Shown one piece after another: positions 26,670 through 35,705 of a DNA stretch of 64,000 bases (the stretch's first letter is position 1; each line of letters opens with the position of its first letter). Both the position numbers and the translations under genes were made by a program. The notes below the pieces were generated by a model. That model searched no databases, had not been told where the DNA came from, and worked only from the letters and a program-made list of their open reading frames with translations. The stretch is from Bradyrhizobium sp. BRP22 (lineage in GTDB: Bacteria > Pseudomonadota > Alphaproteobacteria > Rhizobiales > Xanthobacteraceae): contig NZ_JADYVX010000007.1 of assembly GCF_020194175.1 (NCBI RefSeq), positions 1-64,000 of the forward strand. The letters run 5' to 3'.

Positions 26670-26882
26670 AGTGGCCGCTAGCTAATCGCTGGCGCTGCCA
26701 CCGCTACATGCTAAAAGAGCCTCAATTCAACCGCATATCCGGTCGCCGAGCCCAGATTTTGCGTCTGGAAACGCCCTAAGTCATTGATTGGGCGTAATTT
26801 CCGGCCCAAACCGGGTTTGGTTTCGGCAAGGCGCGCAAATCATCGCGCGATTCTGTCGTGCCGGTCGTCGGAGCAGGGTCCC

Positions 26883-28103
26883 ATGGAAGAATTTTATCGC
26901 ATTCGCCGTCTGCCGCCCTACGTCTTCGAGAAGGTCAACCAGGCCAAGGCAGCCGCGCGCAATGCCGGGGCCGACATCATCGATATGGGCATGGGCAACC
27001 CGGACCTGCCGACGCCGGCCCATGTGATCGAGAAGCTCAAGGAAACCCTCGGCAAGCCGCGGACCGACCGCTATTCGGCTTCGCGCGGCATCAACGGCCT
27101 TCGCAAGGCGCAGGCTGCGTATTACGCGCGGCGGTTCGGCGTGAAGCTCAACCCGGACACCCAGGTGGTGGCGACGCTGGGCTCGAAGGAGGGCTTTGCC
27201 AATGTGGCGCAGGCGATCACCGCGCCCGGCGATGTCATCCTGTGCCCCAACCCGAGCTATCCGATCCATGCCTTCGGCTTCCTGATGGCGGGCGGGGTGA
27301 TCCGCTCGGTGCCGTCGGAACCGACGCCGCAATTCTTCGAGGCGGTGGAACGCGCGATCATCCATTCGATCCCGAAGCCGCTTGCGCTCGTGGTCTGTTA
27401 TCCCTCCAATCCGACGGCCTATGTCGCCGATCTCGACTTCTACAGGGATCTCGTCGCGTTCGCGAAGAAGCACGAGATTTTCATCCTGTCGGATCTCGCT
27501 TACGCCGAAGTTTATTTCGACGACAACAATCCGCCGCCGTCGGTGCTGCAGGTGCCGGGCGCGATGGACGTCACCGTCGAATTCACCTCGATGTCGAAGA
27601 CCTATTCGATGGCCGGCTGGCGCATGGGCTTTGCAGTCGGCAACGAGCGCATCATCGCAGCGCTGGCGCGGGTGAAGTCCTATCTCGACTACGGCGCCTT
27701 CACGCCGATCCAGGTGGCCGCGACCGCAGCGCTGAACGGGCCAGACGACTGTATCCGCGAGATGCGCGAGACCTATCGCCGGCGGCGTGACACGCTGGTG
27801 GAAGCGTTCGGCCGCGCCGGCTGGGAGATCCCGCCGCCGCAAGCTTCGATGTTCGCCTGGGCGCCGCTGCCGAAAGCATTCGAGGATGTCGGCAGCATGC
27901 AGTTCGCTACCCTCTTGGTGGAGAAATCAGGCGTCGTGGTGTCGCCCGGCGTTGCCTTCGGTGAGCACGGCGAAGGTTTTGTCCGCATCGCGATGGTGGA
28001 AAACGAGCAACGTATCCGCCAGGCCGCGCGCGGCGTGCGCCGCTTCCTTGAAAGCGGCATCGAAACGTTGCACAACGTGGTTCCTCTCGCCAACCGGCGT
28101 TAA
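26883..28103 (+). CDS. PLP aminotransferase, AlaC / LL-DAP aminotransferase-like
   Basis: A 406-residue fold-type I aminotransferase. Motifs: DIIDMGMGNPDLPTP at the N-terminus, YSASRGINGLRKA, CYPSNPT with the Asn that contacts PLP, the lysine in SMSKTYSMAGWRMG, and the Arg end VRIAMVENEQRIRQA. This group includes alanine transaminase AlaC and LL-diaminopimelate aminotransferases. The gene ends 23 bases before homoserine dehydrogenase, so a role in the aspartate-family pathway is likely. The start at 26883 (MEEFYRIRRLPPYVF) is the family start with an AGGG site upstream. Confidence 0.85.
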   Translation: MEEFYRIRRLPPYVFEKVNQAKAAARNAGADIIDMGMGNPDLPTPAHVIEKLKETLGKPRTDRYSASRGINGLRKAQAAYYARRFGVKLNPDTQVVATLGSKEGFANVAQAITAPGDVILCPNPSYPIHAFGFLMAGGVIRSVPSEPTPQFFEAVERAIIHSIPKPLALVVCYPSNPTAYVADLDFYRDLVAFAKKHEIFILSDLAYAEVYFDDNNPPPSVLQVPGAMDVTVEFTSMSKTYSMAGWRMGFAVGNERIIAALARVKSYLDYGAFTPIQVAATAALNGPDDCIREMRETYRRRRDTLVEAFGRAGWEIPPPQASMFAWAPLPKAFEDVGSMQFATLLVEKSGVVVSPGVAFGEHGEGFVRIAMVENEQRIRQAARGVRRFLESGIETLHNVVPLANRR

Positions 28104-28126
28104 TCTCCTCGGCAGGTTTGTTCTCG

Positions 28127-29446
28127 ATGGTTGCACCGCTGAAAGTGGGCATAGCGGGGCTTGGCACCGTTGGTGCCGAAGTCGTCCGCCTGATTGAGCA
28201 ACAGGGAACGACCTTGGCGGCGCGCAGCGGTCGTGGCGTCCGCGTTGTCGCAGTCACCGCGCGGTCGAAGGCGAAGAAGCGCGGGCTCGATTTGCGCGGC
28301 ATCGACTGGGTCGAAAGCCCGCAGGCGCTGGCCGAGGATTCCAATGTCGACTGCTTCGTCGAATTGATGGGCGGCGCCGATGATCCCGCCTTCTCGGCGA
28401 TCGAGACCGCGCTGAAGGCCGGCAAGTCGGTGGTGACGGCCAACAAGGCGCTGATCGCCAAGCATGGACTGCGGCTCGCCAAGGCCGCCGAGCAGCATGG
28501 TGGCGCACTGAATTTCGAGGCCGCGGTCGGCGCGGCCATTCCCGTGATCAAGACGCTGCGCGAGGGGCTCTCCGGCACCAGCGTCAACCGCGTCTACGGC
28601 ATCCTCAACGGCACCTGCAATTACATCCTGACGCGGATGGAGCAGGAGGGATTGTCGTTCGAGGAATGTTTGAAGGACGCGCAGCGGCTCGGTTATGCCG
28701 AAGCCAATCCGTCGTTCGATGTCGACGGGCACGATACCGCGCAAAAGCTTGCGATCCTGGCGAGCCTCGCCTTCGGCACCAAGGTCGCGCAAACCGCGGT
28801 CTATGTCGAAGGCATTTCCTCGATCACGCCCGAGGATCTGCGTGCGGCGGAGGAACTCGGATATCGCGTCAAGCTGCTCGGCGTTGCCGTGCGAACCGCA
28901 AAGGGCATCGAGCAGCGCGTGCATCCGACCATGGTGCCGAAATCTTCGTCGATTGCCCAAGTCATGGGCGTCACCAATGCGGTGACGATCGACGGCGAGG
29001 GCATTCCGCCGATCACTCTGGTCGGACCGGGCGCGGGCGGGGCGGCGACTGCGTCCGCCGTGGTTGCCGATATCGCCGACGTGGCGCGCGGCATCCGCGC
29101 AACGCCGTTCGGCCGGCCGGTCGACAGCCTACGCGCGACGACCAAGGCGCCGATGGAGCGCCATGAGGGCGGCTATTACATCCGCCTTCTGGCCCGTGAT
29201 CACGCCGGCACCGCCGCAACCATCGCAACGCGGCTCGCGGAACAGAAGATTTCGCTGGAATCGATCGTGCAGCGCCACCGCAATGGCAGCGATGTTAACG
29301 GTTCGGCCAAAAAAGCTTCACCGGTTCCGGTCATTCTGATTACCTATGCGACCAATGAAGACGCGGTTCATCGGGCGCTCAAGGCCGTGCAGCGCGACAG
29401 GGTCATCAGTGGTCGCCCACAGGTGATACGAATTGAGAAAAATTAG
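28127..29446 (+). CDS. hom: Homoserine dehydrogenase
   Basis: A 439-residue enzyme reducing aspartate semialdehyde to homoserine on the way to threonine and methionine. NAD(P)-binding motif GIAGLGTVGAEVV at residues about 8-20, the catalytic region with NGTCNYILTRM and SFDVDGHDTAQKL, and a C-terminal ACT domain (about 350-430, starting at YYIRLLARDHAGTAATIA) that normally senses threonine. The ATG at 28127 follows an AGG; a TTG three codons earlier is an alternative. It is transcribed with the preceding aminotransferase and followed by glpX. Confidence 0.93.
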   Translation: MVAPLKVGIAGLGTVGAEVVRLIEQQGTTLAARSGRGVRVVAVTARSKAKKRGLDLRGIDWVESPQALAEDSNVDCFVELMGGADDPAFSAIETALKAGKSVVTANKALIAKHGLRLAKAAEQHGGALNFEAAVGAAIPVIKTLREGLSGTSVNRVYGILNGTCNYILTRMEQEGLSFEECLKDAQRLGYAEANPSFDVDGHDTAQKLAILASLAFGTKVAQTAVYVEGISSITPEDLRAAEELGYRVKLLGVAVRTAKGIEQRVHPTMVPKSSSIAQVMGVTNAVTIDGEGIPPITLVGPGAGGAATASAVVADIADVARGIRATPFGRPVDSLRATTKAPMERHEGGYYIRLLARDHAGTAATIATRLAEQKISLESIVQRHRNGSDVNGSAKKASPVPVILITYATNEDAVHRALKAVQRDRVISGRPQVIRIEKN

Positions 29447-29521
29447 TGTGCGATAGCGAACGCCTTCTACGTTAAATGATTGAATGCGGGCGAGGGGCCC
29501 GAAGGCTGAAGGAGTGTTGAG

Positions 29522-30520
29522 ATGTCGACCCATATTTCCGTCCCGCCGCAGCTCTTGCTCGAGCGCATCCTCACGCTCGAAATCGTGCGGGTCACGGAGC
29601 GGGCGGCGGTGTCGGCCGCGCGGTTGCGCGGCCACGGCCAGGAGAAGGCGGCCGACCAGGCCGCGGTCGACGCGATGCGCCGCGAACTCAACAAATTGCC
29701 GATCGAGGGCACGGTCGTGATCGGCGAGGGCGAGCGCGATGAAGCGCCGATGCTGTTCATCGGGGAGAAGGTCGGGCTCAATGCCGGCCCGCAGGTCGAT
29801 ATCGCCGTTGATCCGCTGGAAGGCACCACGCTCTGCGCCAAGAACATGCCGGGCGCGATCGCGACCATGGCGATGGCCGATGGCGGCACGCTGCTGCACG
29901 CGCCTGACGTCTACATGGAGAAGATCGCGATCGGTCCAGGCTACGACAAGAACGTCATCGAGCTCGATGCGTCGCCCGCCGACAACATCCAGCGGCTGGC
30001 CAAGGCCAAGGGCGTGCCGGCATCGGCGATCACGGCGCTGGTGCTCGACCGTCCGCGCCATGCCGACATCATCGCGAGCATCCGCTCGACCGGCGCCGCC
30101 GTGCGCCTGATCACCGACGGCGACGTCGCCGGCGTGATCCATACCACCAACCCGGACGAGACCGGCGTCGACATCTACATGGGCACCGGCGGTGCGCCCG
30201 AGGGCGTGCTGGCGGCTGCCGCGCTGCGCTGCATCGGCGGCCAGATGCAGTGCCGCCTCATCCTCGACAGCGACGAGAAGCGCGAGCGCGCGCAGAAGAT
30301 GGGCATCACCGATCCGAAGATGATCTACGGCATCGAGGACATGGCGCGCGGCGATTGCCTGTTCGCCGCCACCGGCGTCACCACCGGCTCGCTGCTCACA
30401 GGCGTCAAGTTCAAGAAGAACACGATCGAGACCGAGACGGTGGTGATGCGCTCGGTCACCGGCACCGTGCGCTACATCAAGGCGGAGCACCGCCAGCTCG
30501 AGAAGTTTCATCTCGACTGA
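29522..30520 (+). CDS. glpX: Fructose-1,6-bisphosphatase class II (GlpX)
   Basis: A 332-residue metal-dependent phosphatase of gluconeogenesis and the Calvin cycle, converting fructose 1,6-bisphosphate to fructose 6-phosphate. Signature blocks are GEGERDEAPMLFIGEKVG and DPLEGTTLCAKN, and the TDGDVAGVI and GTGGAPEGVLAAA loops. AAGGAG is well placed before the ATG. The order hom-glpX is common in alphaproteobacteria. A perfect 12-bp hairpin follows the stop. Confidence 0.93.
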   Translation: MSTHISVPPQLLLERILTLEIVRVTERAAVSAARLRGHGQEKAADQAAVDAMRRELNKLPIEGTVVIGEGERDEAPMLFIGEKVGLNAGPQVDIAVDPLEGTTLCAKNMPGAIATMAMADGGTLLHAPDVYMEKIAIGPGYDKNVIELDASPADNIQRLAKAKGVPASAITALVLDRPRHADIIASIRSTGAAVRLITDGDVAGVIHTTNPDETGVDIYMGTGGAPEGVLAAAALRCIGGQMQCRLILDSDEKRERAQKMGITDPKMIYGIEDMARGDCLFAATGVTTGSLLTGVKFKKNTIETETVVMRSVTGTVRYIKAEHRQLEKFHLD

Positions 30521-30528
30521 GATGGCCT

Positions 30529-30556
30529 GCAGGATGCGCCTTGAGGCGCATCCTGC
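30529..30556. terminator. Strong hairpin between glpX and the dehalogenase gene
   Basis: Perfect 12-bp arms GCAGGATGCGCC/GGCGCATCCTGC with loop TTGA, eight bases past the glpX stop. The 3' flank is AACGACAACAACAA with no T-run, so it could protect the glpX message end or lower expression of the next gene, and not act as a classical terminator. Confidence 0.5.
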
Positions 30557-30585
30557 AACGACAACAACAAGAACGGGAGGCGAGC

Positions 30586-31305
30586 ATGGCCGATCTTTCG
30601 GCGGTCAAGGCGCTGGTGTTCGACGTGTTCGGTACCGTCGTCGACTGGCGCACCAGCCTGATCAACGACTTCACGAAGTGGTCGAAGACGCGCGGCATCG
30701 AAGCCGACTGGACCGCCCTCGTTGACGGCTGGCGTGCAGTCTACGTCGCCTCGATGGACGAGGTGCGCAAACATCCCGAGCGCGGCTATGTCATCCTCGA
30801 TGTGCTGCACCGCCGCTCGCTGGAGAAGCTGGTCGAGCAGCACGGGATCAAGGGATTGACCGACGCCGACCTGCAGTACCTGACCACGGGCTGGCACCGC
30901 CTGCATCCGTGGCCCGACAGCGTGGCGGGGCTGACGCGGCTGAAGACGAAATACATCATCTCGCCGCTCTCGAACGGCAACGTCGCGCTGTTGACCAACA
31001 TGGCGAAGTTCGCGGGGTTACCCTGGGACCTCGTCATGTCGGCCGAATTGTTCGAGCACTACAAGCCGGATTCTGAGACCTATCTCGGCGCCGCGAAATT
31101 GCTGTGCCTGCCACCGGAGCAGGTGATGATGGTCGCCGCGCACAATGGCGACCTCAAGCATGCGCAACAGAACGGCCTGAAGACCGCCTTTGTGGCGCGT
31201 CCGACCGAATACGGCCCGCTGCAGAAAGTCGACTTCGAAGCGACCGGCAACTGGGACATCGTCGCCAAGGATTTCGGCGCGATTGCGGATCGTATGGGCT
31301 GTTAG
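30586..31305 (+). CDS. Haloacid dehalogenase type II (HAD superfamily)
   Basis: A 239-residue HAD hydrolase. Motif I is VFDVFGTVVDW with the nucleophile Asp13, motif II is SPLSNGN, motif III includes the Lys of EHYKPDSETYLGAA, and motif IV region is MVAAHNGDLKHAQQNG. The pattern of D-V-F-G-T-V-V-D-W and the later YGP segment fits L-2-haloacid dehalogenases, which release halide from 2-haloalkanoic acids; many such proteins may act on other small substrates. GGGAGG precedes the ATG at 30586. It lies 65 bases after glpX on the same strand, beyond a hairpin. Confidence 0.85.
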   Translation: MADLSAVKALVFDVFGTVVDWRTSLINDFTKWSKTRGIEADWTALVDGWRAVYVASMDEVRKHPERGYVILDVLHRRSLEKLVEQHGIKGLTDADLQYLTTGWHRLHPWPDSVAGLTRLKTKYIISPLSNGNVALLTNMAKFAGLPWDLVMSAELFEHYKPDSETYLGAAKLLCLPPEQVMMVAAHNGDLKHAQQNGLKTAFVARPTEYGPLQKVDFEATGNWDIVAKDFGAIADRMGC

Positions 31306-31353
31306 CTGAGCAGTTCGTCGCGAAAAGCCAAGACGAGCGCCACACAGAAGGTC

Positions 31354-31458
31354 CGCACCCTGAGGAGCGGCCCTCGGGCCGCGTCTCGAAGGATGGCTGC
31401 AGGTGATATCGGGGCCTCATGGTTCGAGACGCCGCTGCGCGGCTCTTCGCCATGAGGG
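31354..31458. repeat. CCTCATCCTGAG...CCATGAGG repeat, copy 3
   Basis: Third copy of the element at 8800 and 9364. Conserved blocks include CACCCTGAGGAGCG, GCGTCTCGAAGGATGGCTGC, GGGGCCTCATGGTTCGAGAC, GCCGCTGCGCGGCT and CGCCATGAGG. It lies between two convergent genes, ending 21 bases from the stop of the MCP-like gene. Confidence 0.75.
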
Positions 31459-31479
31459 GACAACACCCAGCACTTCGGC

Positions 31480-32574
31480 TTAAGAAGCAGCCCCGCAAAG
31501 AATGACGCCGTACCAGCCGAGACCCCTGTAGGTCTCGTAGCCCGGCGTGGCGTGGAAGGCGACCAGCGCGCCGGAGCGGTCCTGGTAGAAGCCGCTGCGC
31601 TGGCCGCCCAGCGAGAGCGAGACGTGCTCGGTCAGAAGACCTTTTCGGTCCGACGCCGCGATCACCCGGAAATTGGAATCGATCAGGAGCACGCGCGCTC
31701 TATCGGCCGCGCCGACGCGAATGCCCTGGACGATGGCGCGCGCCTGCGGCTCCCAGTCGAAATGGATCGCGAGCACGCCGGTCGGTTTGCCGTGAGCCTT
31801 GCCGCCTTCGCGGACGCTGGCGCAATAGGTTGCGACTTGGGCGTTGCCAAGCAGCGGCTGGCACTCGATGTCGCCGGCGACATAGTCGTCGCCCGAGCGC
31901 AGATCGCGCGCCTGGCGAAACCATTTGGTCGTCGCAACATTCTGACCGATCACCTTGAAGCGATCGGCGCGCCCGTTGGCGATCACATTGCCCTCGAGGT
32001 CGCAGAGCCAGAGATCGAGATAGACGGTGTAGGCGGAAAGGATCACGGCGAGCCGCTCGGACGCGTGCGCCACCACCGCCGGCTCAGGCGACGCGGCGCA
32101 GTCGATGACGGCGGAATCGGTCGCCCACCAGCGCACGTCGCAGGTCCGTTCGTAGAGATTGCGGTCGATCAGCTCGATCGCGTTCAGCGACAGATCCACC
32201 ATGCGCTCGCCGCGCGAGCGGTCGGTCATGCGTTCGATCGAGCTCATGAGGCTGCCGGTCCGCCTGGTTAGCTGCGTCTCGAGCTCGCGGGCGATGGTCT
32301 CGACCTGCTGGCCGACGCCGCGCACCTCCTGCGCCACCACAGCGAAGCCGGCGCCTTGCGCGCCGGCGCGCGAACTCTCGATCAGCGCGTTCAGCGCCAG
32401 CATCTTCATCTGGTTGGTGATCTTCTGGATCGATCTTGTCTTCTCGCAGGCGATCTGGTTGACCTCTGCGGTCAGCCGCGCGATCAGGGCCGAAATATCG
32501 GATTCATCATCGACGTCAGGCGAGAGCGCCGATTCGTTCGCGACTGATTTCGCGCGCGCAAGCGCGATGGACAT
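31480..32574 (-). CDS. Soluble MCP-like sensor with C-terminal Cache-type region
   Basis: A 364-residue protein with no transmembrane segment. The N-terminal 120 residues contain the hairpin tip of a methyl-accepting chemotaxis signalling domain (MKMLALNALIESSRAG, GFAVVAQEVRGVG). The C-terminal half (about 155-360) looks like a Cache/dCACHE sensory domain: DLWLCDLEGNVIANGRAD, WFRQARDLRSGDDYVAGDI and GVLAIHFDWEPQA. In ordinary chemoreceptors the sensor precedes the signalling domain, so the order is reversed and the signalling domain is shortened. It could be a cytoplasmic sensor that joins receptor arrays. Ligand unknown. Confidence 0.75.
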   Translation of the reverse strand: MSIALARAKSVANESALSPDVDDESDISALIARLTAEVNQIACEKTRSIQKITNQMKMLALNALIESSRAGAQGAGFAVVAQEVRGVGQQVETIARELETQLTRRTGSLMSSIERMTDRSRGERMVDLSLNAIELIDRNLYERTCDVRWWATDSAVIDCAASPEPAVVAHASERLAVILSAYTVYLDLWLCDLEGNVIANGRADRFKVIGQNVATTKWFRQARDLRSGDDYVAGDIECQPLLGNAQVATYCASVREGGKAHGKPTGVLAIHFDWEPQARAIVQGIRVGAADRARVLLIDSNFRVIAASDRKGLLTEHVSLSLGGQRSGFYQDRSGALVAFHATPGYETYRGLGWYGVILCGAAS

Positions 32575-32936
32575 CGGCGGACTTCCCCTGCGTTATGCCT
32601 TTGACCGCTTGCAGCGGACCGGACGGAACCAAAAAATCGCACATTAAACACACGCCCAATTTCGGGGATTTGCGCTAACGTCGGCTTAATTTTCCGAAAT
32701 TGCTACCTATGTAGGACTGCACTTTATTTCGGCATTCCGCTGTTTCCCGCTGTGAATCCTCCTCCAAATACCAACCGACGAAGGCGTCAGCACGCCTCCA
32801 AAACGAATCCGCGTCCTCCGTATCCTGCGAAAAGTGGGCAAAACCACCTGGTAGCGCTTCGCGATTGCCCGCTCAGGGTCAAGGATGGGAGCGCTGATTC
32901 GCGCATCCGCCAGTGCTGCTCGTCGTCGGGACCGTT
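32575..32936. promoter_or_regulatory. Divergent intergenic region, MCP-like gene / recJ
   Basis: These 362 bases lie between divergently read genes. The middle (about 32640-32720) is AT-richer than its surroundings and is the likely promoter zone. A short CCTATGTAGG palindrome is at about 32706. No ORF of coding character was seen. Promoter boxes were not assigned with confidence. Confidence 0.4.
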
Positions 32937-34778
32937 ATGACGCTTCACACCGCCATCCTGCCCGTGGAGATGCCGCCGGCCTTTCTCGGCGTGGCGCGCT
33001 CGCTCACCGGCAAGTTCTGGCGCGACCGCCTGGACGCGCGGGGTGCGGCACGGGCGCTCGCGATCGTGCAGCGCCATCAACTGCCGGAAATGCTGGCGCG
33101 CCTGCTCGCGGGCCGCGACGTCGCGATCGATGACGTGCCGGATTTCCTCGATCCGACCATCCGCAAACTGATGCCGGATCCCTTCACCGTGACCGCAATG
33201 GAAGCGGCGGCGAAGCGGATCGCGGATGCGGCGATGCGCAACGAGAAGGTCGCGATCTTCGGCGATTACGACGTCGACGGCGCGACCTCGGCGGCGCTGC
33301 TCGCCTGGCATTTGCGGCATTGTGGACTCGATCCGCTGATCCACATTCCCGATCGCCTGTTCGAGGGCTACGGCCCGAACACGGAAGCCGTGCGTGCGCT
33401 GGCGGCCAAGGGGGCGACGCTCCTTGTGACGGTTGATTGCGGCACCACGAGCCTGGAGCCGCTCGCGGAGGCGCGGCGGCTCGGCATGTCCGTGGTCGTC
33501 ATCGATCACCATCAATGCGGCGAGGTGCTGCCCGAGGTCGACGCGCTGGTCAATCCGAACCGGCTCGACGATCTCTCCGGTCTTGGCCATCTCGCGGCCG
33601 TCGGCCTCGTGCTGGTGACCCTGGTCGCCGTGAATCGGGACTTGCGCCAGCGCGGTTTCTGGACATCGGAAATGCCCGAGCCGGACCTGCTCGGCATGCT
33701 GCATCACGTCGCGCTTGGGACGGTGGCCGACGTCGCGCCGCTGATCGGGCTCAACCGCGCCCTCGTCGCCAAGGGGCTGATCGCGCTGCGCAGGCGCGAC
33801 CATGTCGGGCACACCGCGCTGATGGATGTGGCCCGGCTCAACGGCCCGCCGGAGGCCTGGCACCTCGGCTTCATGCTGGGGCCGCGCATCAATGCCGGCG
33901 GGCGGATCGGCCGCGCCGATCTCGGCGTGCGGCTGCTGCTGGAAGGCGACACCTCGGAGGCGGCACGGATCGCGGCCGAGCTTGATCGTCTCAACAGCGA
34001 GCGGCGCGTCATCGAACAGGCGGCCGAAGCGCAGGCCGAGGCGGAGGCGCTGGCCGCGCTCGGGCTGGAGGACAAGGGCTCCGTCATCGTCACCGCCGCC
34101 GAGGGCTGGCATCCCGGTGTCGTCGGTCTTGTGGCCTCGCGTCTCAAGGAGAAGTTTGGCAGGCCGGCCTTTGCCGTCGCGCTTGAGCCGGGCGGCATCG
34201 GCACCGGCTCGGGCCGCTCGATCGGCGGCGTCGATCTCGGCAAAGCGGTGCGGCAGGCGGTGGCGGATGGTTTGTTGCTGAAGGGCGGCGGCCACGCGAT
34301 GGCTGCGGGCGTGACGCTGCGCAGGGAGAAGCTTGCGGAGTTCCGCGCCTATCTGGAAAGCGTGCTCGCCGCCGACGTCGCCAATTCGCGCCACGAGCAT
34401 GAATTGTTCATCGACGGCGCGGTGAGCGCACGCGCCGTGACGGTGGAGTTTGCGGCGATGCTGAACCGCGCCGGCCCGTTCGGTGCCGGCAATCCGGAGC
34501 CGGTGATCGCGCTGCCGGCGCACCAGCTCGTCTACGCCGACGAAGTCGGGCAGGCGCACTTGCGCCTGCGCTTCAAGTCGGGCGACGGCTCGATCGTGAA
34601 CGGCATGGCGTTCCGTTCGGTCGGCCAAAAGCTCGGCAATGCGCTGATACAGAACCGCGGCCAGCCGCTCCATGTCGCAGGCTCGCTCGCGATCGACCGT
34701 TGGCAAGGCAGCGAACGTGTGCAATTGCGTGTGCTCGACGTCGCGGTCCCCGACCAGGGGCCCGCGGTCATCAGATAA
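32937..34778 (+). CDS. recJ: Single-stranded-DNA-specific exonuclease RecJ
   Basis: A 613-residue 5'-3' single-strand exonuclease for recombination and mismatch repair. DHH-family motifs: IFGDYDVDGATSAALL (motif I), VTVDCGTTS (motif II) and VVIDHHQCGE (DHH, motif III), followed by the LALGTVADVAPL-like region and the C-terminal DHHA1 domain with KGGGHAMAAGVTL. The ATG at 32937 gives the normal start; the ribosome site is weak. It is followed after 20 bases by an SDR gene on the same strand. Confidence 0.93.
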   Translation: MTLHTAILPVEMPPAFLGVARSLTGKFWRDRLDARGAARALAIVQRHQLPEMLARLLAGRDVAIDDVPDFLDPTIRKLMPDPFTVTAMEAAAKRIADAAMRNEKVAIFGDYDVDGATSAALLAWHLRHCGLDPLIHIPDRLFEGYGPNTEAVRALAAKGATLLVTVDCGTTSLEPLAEARRLGMSVVVIDHHQCGEVLPEVDALVNPNRLDDLSGLGHLAAVGLVLVTLVAVNRDLRQRGFWTSEMPEPDLLGMLHHVALGTVADVAPLIGLNRALVAKGLIALRRRDHVGHTALMDVARLNGPPEAWHLGFMLGPRINAGGRIGRADLGVRLLLEGDTSEAARIAAELDRLNSERRVIEQAAEAQAEAEALAALGLEDKGSVIVTAAEGWHPGVVGLVASRLKEKFGRPAFAVALEPGGIGTGSGRSIGGVDLGKAVRQAVADGLLLKGGGHAMAAGVTLRREKLAEFRAYLESVLAADVANSRHEHELFIDGAVSARAVTVEFAAMLNRAGPFGAGNPEPVIALPAHQLVYADEVGQAHLRLRFKSGDGSIVNGMAFRSVGQKLGNALIQNRGQPLHVAGSLAIDRWQGSERVQLRVLDVAVPDQGPAVIR

Positions 34779-34798
34779 GAAAACAGTCGGGAGAGCAC

Positions 34799-35608
34799 AT
34801 GGCAGGACAGGTTGAAGGCAAGGTGGCTTTGGTCACCGGCGGCGCCTCGGGTATTGGCGCGGCGGTGGCCGAATTGTTGGCGCAGGAGGGCGCCACGGTT
34901 GTGGCGACCGATATCGACGAACTCAGGGGACCGGAACTGGTCGCCGGCATCAACAAGGCCGGCGGCAAAGCGGTGTTTCTGCAGCAGGACGTGACCAGCG
35001 AGGCGCGCTGGGCGGACATCATCGCGGAGATCGACAAGCGTTTCGGCCGGCTCGATGTGCTGGTCTCCAACGCCGGCATCGGCATCTCCGTGCCCTCGAT
35101 TGTGGACATGACGTTCGCCGACTGGCGCCGGCAGACGTCCATCAATCTCGACGGCGTTTTCCTCTCTGTGAAATATTCCCTGCCGCTGATGCGGAAAACC
35201 GGCGGTGGGTCCGTGATCATGATGTCCTCGCTTGCGGGCCTTCGCGGCGCGGCCGGATTGGCTGGCTATTGCGCGACCAAGGGCGGCGTGCGGCTGTTTG
35301 CGAAAGCGGTCGCGATGGAGTGCGCCGCTGCAGATGACGGTATCCGCGTCAACTCTGTGCATCCTGGCATCATCGACACGCCGATCTGGGGCAAGATTCC
35401 GACGGAGGCGACTGGCAGAGGGGCGAACGCGCCGATCGACCCGGAAGAGCGAGCGAAGCTCGCAACACCGCTCGCCCGCGCTGGTCAGGCGGCGGAGATC
35501 GCCAGCGGCGTGCTTTACCTGGCCTCCGATGCGTCACGCTACGTGACGGGGACTGAGCTCGTCATCGACGGCGGCATGAATGCGGGTGCTGTCGCGCGCA
35601 AGGCGTGA
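34799..35608 (+). CDS. SDR family oxidoreductase
   Basis: A 269-residue classical short-chain dehydrogenase. Cofactor motif TGGASGIGAAVA, Asp of VATDIDEL suggesting NAD over NADP, NAG in VSNAGIG, and the Ser-Tyr-Lys set MMSSLAG / GYCATKGG. The C-terminal YVTGTELVIDGGMNAGA is typical. Similar proteins include cyclohexanol and 3-alpha/20-beta-hydroxysteroid dehydrogenases; the true substrate is unknown. GGGAGAG lies 5 bases before the ATG at 34799. It follows recJ closely but is unlikely to share a function with it. Confidence 0.85.
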   Translation: MAGQVEGKVALVTGGASGIGAAVAELLAQEGATVVATDIDELRGPELVAGINKAGGKAVFLQQDVTSEARWADIIAEIDKRFGRLDVLVSNAGIGISVPSIVDMTFADWRRQTSINLDGVFLSVKYSLPLMRKTGGGSVIMMSSLAGLRGAAGLAGYCATKGGVRLFAKAVAMECAAADDGIRVNSVHPGIIDTPIWGKIPTEATGRGANAPIDPEERAKLATPLARAGQAAEIASGVLYLASDASRYVTGTELVIDGGMNAGAVARKA

Positions 35609-35615
35609 CGTTCCG

Positions 35616-35700
35616 CGTCATTGCGAGCGTAGCGAAGCAACCCATCTCTCAACTCGTGGCGACGTGGATTGCTTCGTCGCTGTCGCTCCTCGCAATGACG
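35616..35700. repeat. CGTCATTGCGAG...CTCGCAATGACG palindromic repeat
   Basis: Outer arms of 12 bp (CGTCATTGCGAG/CTCGCAATGACG) enclose second-level complementary parts (GCGAAGCAA and TTGCTTCG). The 85-base element fits a repeat common in Bradyrhizobium (family knowledge). It lies between the SDR stop (8 bases away) and the stop of the convergent transglycosylase gene (6 bases away), so it fills the gap almost exactly. Confidence 0.75.
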
Positions 35701-35705
35701 ATGTG

